64,000 nucleotides of DNA. It comes from Martelella limonii. Lineage in GTDB: Bacteria > Pseudomonadota > Alphaproteobacteria > Rhizobiales > Rhizobiaceae. The position numbers and the translations under genes are program-made. Positions 61,901 to 64,000 of this stretch are shown here, piece after piece; position 1 is the stretch's first letter, and each line of letters begins with the position of its first letter. The notes beneath the pieces were generated by a model. That model made no database searches, was not told the DNA's origin, and worked only from the letters and a program-made list of their open reading frames with translations. The DNA lies in NCBI RefSeq assembly GCF_013344475.1, contig NZ_JABUOU010000001.1, positions 1,054,001 through 1,118,000 on the forward strand, given 5' to 3'.

Positions 61901-64000
61901 CTTCGCGAGCTAATAATTTATTTTTTTCTATAGTGGCTTGATATTCCTCTATAGTACGTTCGCTTTCCTCATTCGCAAGTTTCGAGACCTGCCAATCAGA
62001 AGCCAATTGCGCGATCTGCCCGGCATTTGCAGATGTGGCATTGCCGCCAATACCGCCACCACCGCCAACAGATTGCGCATAAATGCCGTAAGATGTCTCC
62101 CCGAAGGTCGAAATGGAAGCAGCGTTCGAAACCGAGACGCTGCCACCAGTGCCGCCACCCTTGCCACCGCCGCCGAGATTGAAGGAGGCGGCCAGCTTGA
62201 CAGGTCTGTGCCGGAATAGTTCCAGGTTCTGGATCCTGGTGAACACAAAAGAACCGGCATAGACGTTCCCGCCATCACCGCCGCCGCCGCCCACGGACTG
62301 CGCAAATATCCCGTAAGAACCGGCATCAAAGGTGGAAATCCGGCCGCGATTTTCGACAGTTACGCTGCCGCCATGCGCGCCAGTGCCTCCGGAGCCGCCG
62401 ATATTGACATTCGCGGTTAAGTCAAAGGAATTGAATCTTGGCTCCGTTTTGCCAAAGCCCAATATGCCGACAATACTGTTCCCACCCTTGCCGCCGTTGC
62501 CGCCGATCGACTGGGCGTAAATGCCCGACGACGTGGCGCCGATCGTTCCCAGATCGGCTTCATTGGAAACAGAAACGGCGCCACCTTGTGAACCGCCGCC
62601 GCCGCCGCCGCCAATCGTGGTATCGACCGTGAAATTTCTGCCGGCCGTGCCGAAGAGGGACGCCTCGGTGGCCGTCCCACCAACGCCGCCATTACCGCCC
62701 GTGGATTGCGCAAGAATGGCGTCGGATTCGGCTCCGGCCGTCGTGATCGCTCCCTTGTTATCGATCGTCACTTTCCCGGCACTGGATCCGGCGCCGCCGG
62801 ATCCACCAAGCGTGGTGCTATACGCATCGTCTCCCTCCGATCCGATAAGTTGGCTGGCTGAAGACAGTGTGAAGCCTGCAGAACCACCATTCCCGCCGAT
62901 GGATTGCGCCGAAATCCCGTGTGAGCGAAGTCCCGCCGTGGTAATCACACTTCCCGTCTCATTGGTGACACGCACATCATCGCTGACGCTCGCATTGCCG
63001 CCATCGCCGCCAATCGTGGTGGGGACCGCAAAGCTACCCTGGCCAACCTCAACTGCTGCGCTGATGGTGACGCCCGAAGCGCCGCCATTCCCGCCAAGAC
63101 TAAGGACCTCGATCCCCGGTGCATGCGCGCCCGCGGTGGTCAGGGCACCGGAATTCGTGACGGAAACCTTGCCGCTCCTGCCGCCATTGCCGCCGTTGCC
63201 GCCAATCGTCGTGGTGATCGCTGCATTGCTCTCTGCAACCTGAACTGTTGCGCTGATGGTGACGCCCGAAGCGCCGCCATTCCCGCCAAGACTATGTGCC
63301 GCGATGCCTGGTGCATGTCCGCCAGCGGTGGTCACGACACCAGAATTCGTGACGGCGACCTTGCCGCCACTGCCGCCATTGCCACCCTTGCCGCCAACCG
63401 TCGTGGTGATTGCGGCGGACATGCTATCGGGACCGGGAACACCCACGGTTCCATCGACGACAAGTCCGGATGCTCCGCCACTACCGCCAACGCTCTGCGC
63501 CAGGAGCCCTGTCGCATGCAGTCCCGATGTCCCGATATTCCCGCTATTGTCAACGCTTACGCTACTTGCCTTGCCGCCATCTCCCCCATCACCGCCATGG
63601 AGGATATCGACCGACGCGATGGAGACGGTGCCACCCGTGAGCGTGCTGGAAACACCGCCGCCACCGCCAAGGCTTTGCGCCGATATGCCGCGACCGAGAT
63701 CGCCATAGGTGGTCAGCATACCGCGGTTCGTCACATCGACCGCGCCGGAACTGCCGCCATTGCCGCCAGCGCTTGCCAGAGACCATTGCCCAAGCTTGAT
63801 CGCGACCTCGTCATTGACCAAAGTCCCCGAGGCACCGCCGCCGCCGCCAAGGCTCTGGGCCAGAATCGCACTCGAAGACTTTCCGCTCGCGGCTGTCTGC
63901 AGCTTGCCATCGGCATCAAAAACAGCCGCCGTCCCGGTCGTGATCTTGCCGTCATTCGTGACATTGACCGCGCCAGCCCTGCCGCCATTGCCGCCGCTCT
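58995..64000 (-). CDS. Giant glycine-repeat autotransporter (N terminus outside window)
   Basis: At least 1,667 residues are encoded; the frame stays open to the window edge, so the start and signal are missing. The passenger repeats the pattern I-x-AQS-(L/V/I)-GG-(N/G)-GG every 40-65 residues, as in alphaproteobacterial autotransporters with beta-helix passengers. The last 280 or so residues form the outer-membrane barrel and end YARMQFNF, with the expected terminal Phe. A lysine-rich non-repeat insert interrupts it (see separate entry). It is probably a surface adhesin. The IalB-like gene follows on the same strand. Confidence 0.93.
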   Translation of the reverse strand, partial: SGGNGGRAGAVNVTNDGKITTGTAAVFDADGKLQTAASGKSSSAILAQSLGGGGGASGTLVNDEVAIKLGQWSLASAGGNGGSSGAVDVTNRGMLTTYGDLGRGISAQSLGGGGGVSSTLTGGTVSIASVDILHGGDGGDGGKASSVSVDNSGNIGTSGLHATGLLAQSVGGSGGASGLVVDGTVGVPGPDSMSAAITTTVGGKGGNGGSGGKVAVTNSGVVTTAGGHAPGIAAHSLGGNGGASGVTISATVQVAESNAAITTTIGGNGGNGGRSGKVSVTNSGALTTAGAHAPGIEVLSLGGNGGASGVTISAAVEVGQGSFAVPTTIGGDGGNASVSDDVRVTNETGSVITTAGLRSHGISAQSIGGNGGSAGFTLSSASQLIGSEGDDAYSTTLGGSGGAGSSAGKVTIDNKGAITTAGAESDAILAQSTGGNGGVGGTATEASLFGTAGRNFTVDTTIGGGGGGGSQGGAVSVSNEADLGTIGATSSGIYAQSIGGNGGKGGNSIVGILGFGKTEPRFNSFDLTANVNIGGSGGTGAHGGSVTVENRGRISTFDAGSYGIFAQSVGGGGGDGGNVYAGSFVFTRIQNLELFRHRPVKLAASFNLGGGGKGGGTGGSVSVSNAASISTFGETSYGIYAQSVGGGGGIGGNATSANAGQIAQLASDWQVSKLANEESERTIEEYQATIEKNKLLAREDTPEIKELQKSFDSLYKEYYSIFNKYNVSDRSLEKNAMAARDKIINIRNDIKKKYEDANKRIKGYIDNTEVKKPFSLALVVDIGGGAGSGGDGGDLTVDNAGSVFTLGDYATAIYSQTIGGGGGVGGEGTEWAYLAATVTGSSGGGGKGGAISVANTGSVMTLGKGAVGISAQSVGGGGGAAGSPQDSLQDVLDSLVEAFGSGVFGVSPHPDGAKGGDGGPITVTLSKDSSIATFGDSAHGLWLQSTGGGGGAAASSLGLKIGSAGLKGDSGLITADIAGSILVLGKGAHGIFAQSASGGDKSSHSGGVYITVSGQVIAAGEKSRAILAQASSLSVNDSMDSKEGVVTITIAEGGVVATTNPEAHETIAIMGGRSRAQEDGVEVISNRVSNSGTLRSAGSSSIVIGSDGKAGLRISNLGNLAGGIDVRGGDYPAELVNSEGGRYALGNKVDLGGSDRSAITNAGAMSAGGFGVVDKARITTGAFTQTATGVIQVDLAQTSPAATLTNDVITLDLGKARDTVNLSGGARGWWTGRTNFVNGDSGEFTFLKTEDGAALSAREVQMINSATVAYALQDTGDPTQLTSMFVVDYTGAGSGQSLDANALEFAGHFNSVMGSVRKGDVDQEKTDALGLLATDILNAPTGEAVEEIYGHHTLDESLISASRQVEASQAVHSLLQSCPILDPAAGETFYHQRECVWGQVVGDVFHQDETDSTLGFDEYTAGFEGAVQTEIARDTFIEAGGRVQHVRVDGSNFDQDGYLWSGGAAFKREVGVFTLSTTFGGGYYNYDQARRYAIGNQSYGAGADLAGGFVTAELRAYAVLPFDDYYAKPSIALAGTRLFQNGFQEDGSGPLNWEVDPVAHNSLVLSSSLELGRAFNWADHAAVGFVRAGVSSTLSGSNFDLASRLIGGSVFDDDVAITSSSDRNQFELAAGLNMDLSERLSLSLKAGGSISENTSSYGGYARMQFNF
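61690..62000 (-). other. Low-GC lysine-rich coiled-coil insert in the autotransporter
   Basis: Within the Gly-rich passenger a stretch of about 100 residues is Lys/Glu-rich and without glycine repeats (ERTIEEYQATIEKNKLLARE, SLEKNAMAARDKIINIRNDI). It reads as coiled coil. By count, bases 61741-61980 are 73/240 G+C (about 30 percent), far below the flanks. The frame is uninterrupted. It looks like an acquired domain spliced into the repeat array. Confidence 0.75.
63057..63294 (-). repeat. Tandem 192-bp near-identical repeat units in the passenger
   Basis: A block of more than 40 bases beginning TGCGCTGATGGTGACGCCCG (plus strand) occurs at about 63057 and again at about 63249, exactly 192 bases (64 codons) apart, in frame. 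The units encode GNGGASGVTISA. Recent duplication is likely, and unequal crossing over could change repeat number. Confidence 0.7.

Overview
The window is 64 kb of GC-rich bacterial chromosome. IclR, TetR and FCD regulators, many sugar-acid ABC loci, an IalB-like secreted protein and a GGxGG-type autotransporter suggest an alphaproteobacterium, probably Hyphomicrobiales/Rhizobiales. That placement is inferred from gene content only. I saw no tRNA, rRNA or CRISPR array.

Left part (1-12.5 kb): the end of a TetR gene overlaps an MDR reductase gene. A minus-strand operon follows, with a sugar ABC importer, a mandelate-racemase-like enzyme, an SDR, an L-fuconate dehydratase and an FAH-family hydrolase. 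Divergent from it run an IclR regulator, an L-fuconolactonase-like amidohydrolase and a mutarotase. Together they fit non-phosphorylative L-fucose/L-fuconate breakdown to pyruvate and lactate, although no L-fucose dehydrogenase is evident. A four-gene coupled operon (oxidoreductase, CoA transferase, solute-binding-like protein without signal peptide, MaoC hydratase) follows at 12.8-16.6 kb. It shares a 15/17 putative operator with the importer promoter.

16.6-25.3 kb holds acetone/2-propanol metabolism: a degenerate sigma54-type activator, the three acetone carboxylase subunits and a zinc alcohol dehydrogenase, with matching TGTCCG/CGGACA inverted repeats and two strong terminators. 25.9-35.1 kb is a ribose-type ABC importer with a double-length permease, followed by an SDR, a lambda-crystallin-type 3-hydroxyacid dehydrogenase, a beta-keto acid cleavage enzyme and an SMP-30 lactonase. 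This looks like a sugar-acid pathway that uses carnitine-style beta-keto cleavage.

35-47 kb holds a GGDEF/EAL protein, decayed gene fragments, an ABC exporter, a two-component system with an RND efflux pair, and a dead IS3-family remnant. 47-58 kb is accessory DNA. A small plus-strand gene encodes a double-glycine-leader peptide, and a minus-strand set encodes a C39 peptidase-ABC exporter, a second NHLM-type ABC protein and a HlyD-like adaptor, with a Kup potassium transporter downstream. No maturation enzyme is visible, so this looks like an unmodified microcin-like peptide served by NHLM-type export machinery; it is the best candidate for an undescribed system. The window ends with an IalB-like protein and most of a giant glycine-repeat autotransporter that carries a low-GC, lysine-rich coiled-coil insert.
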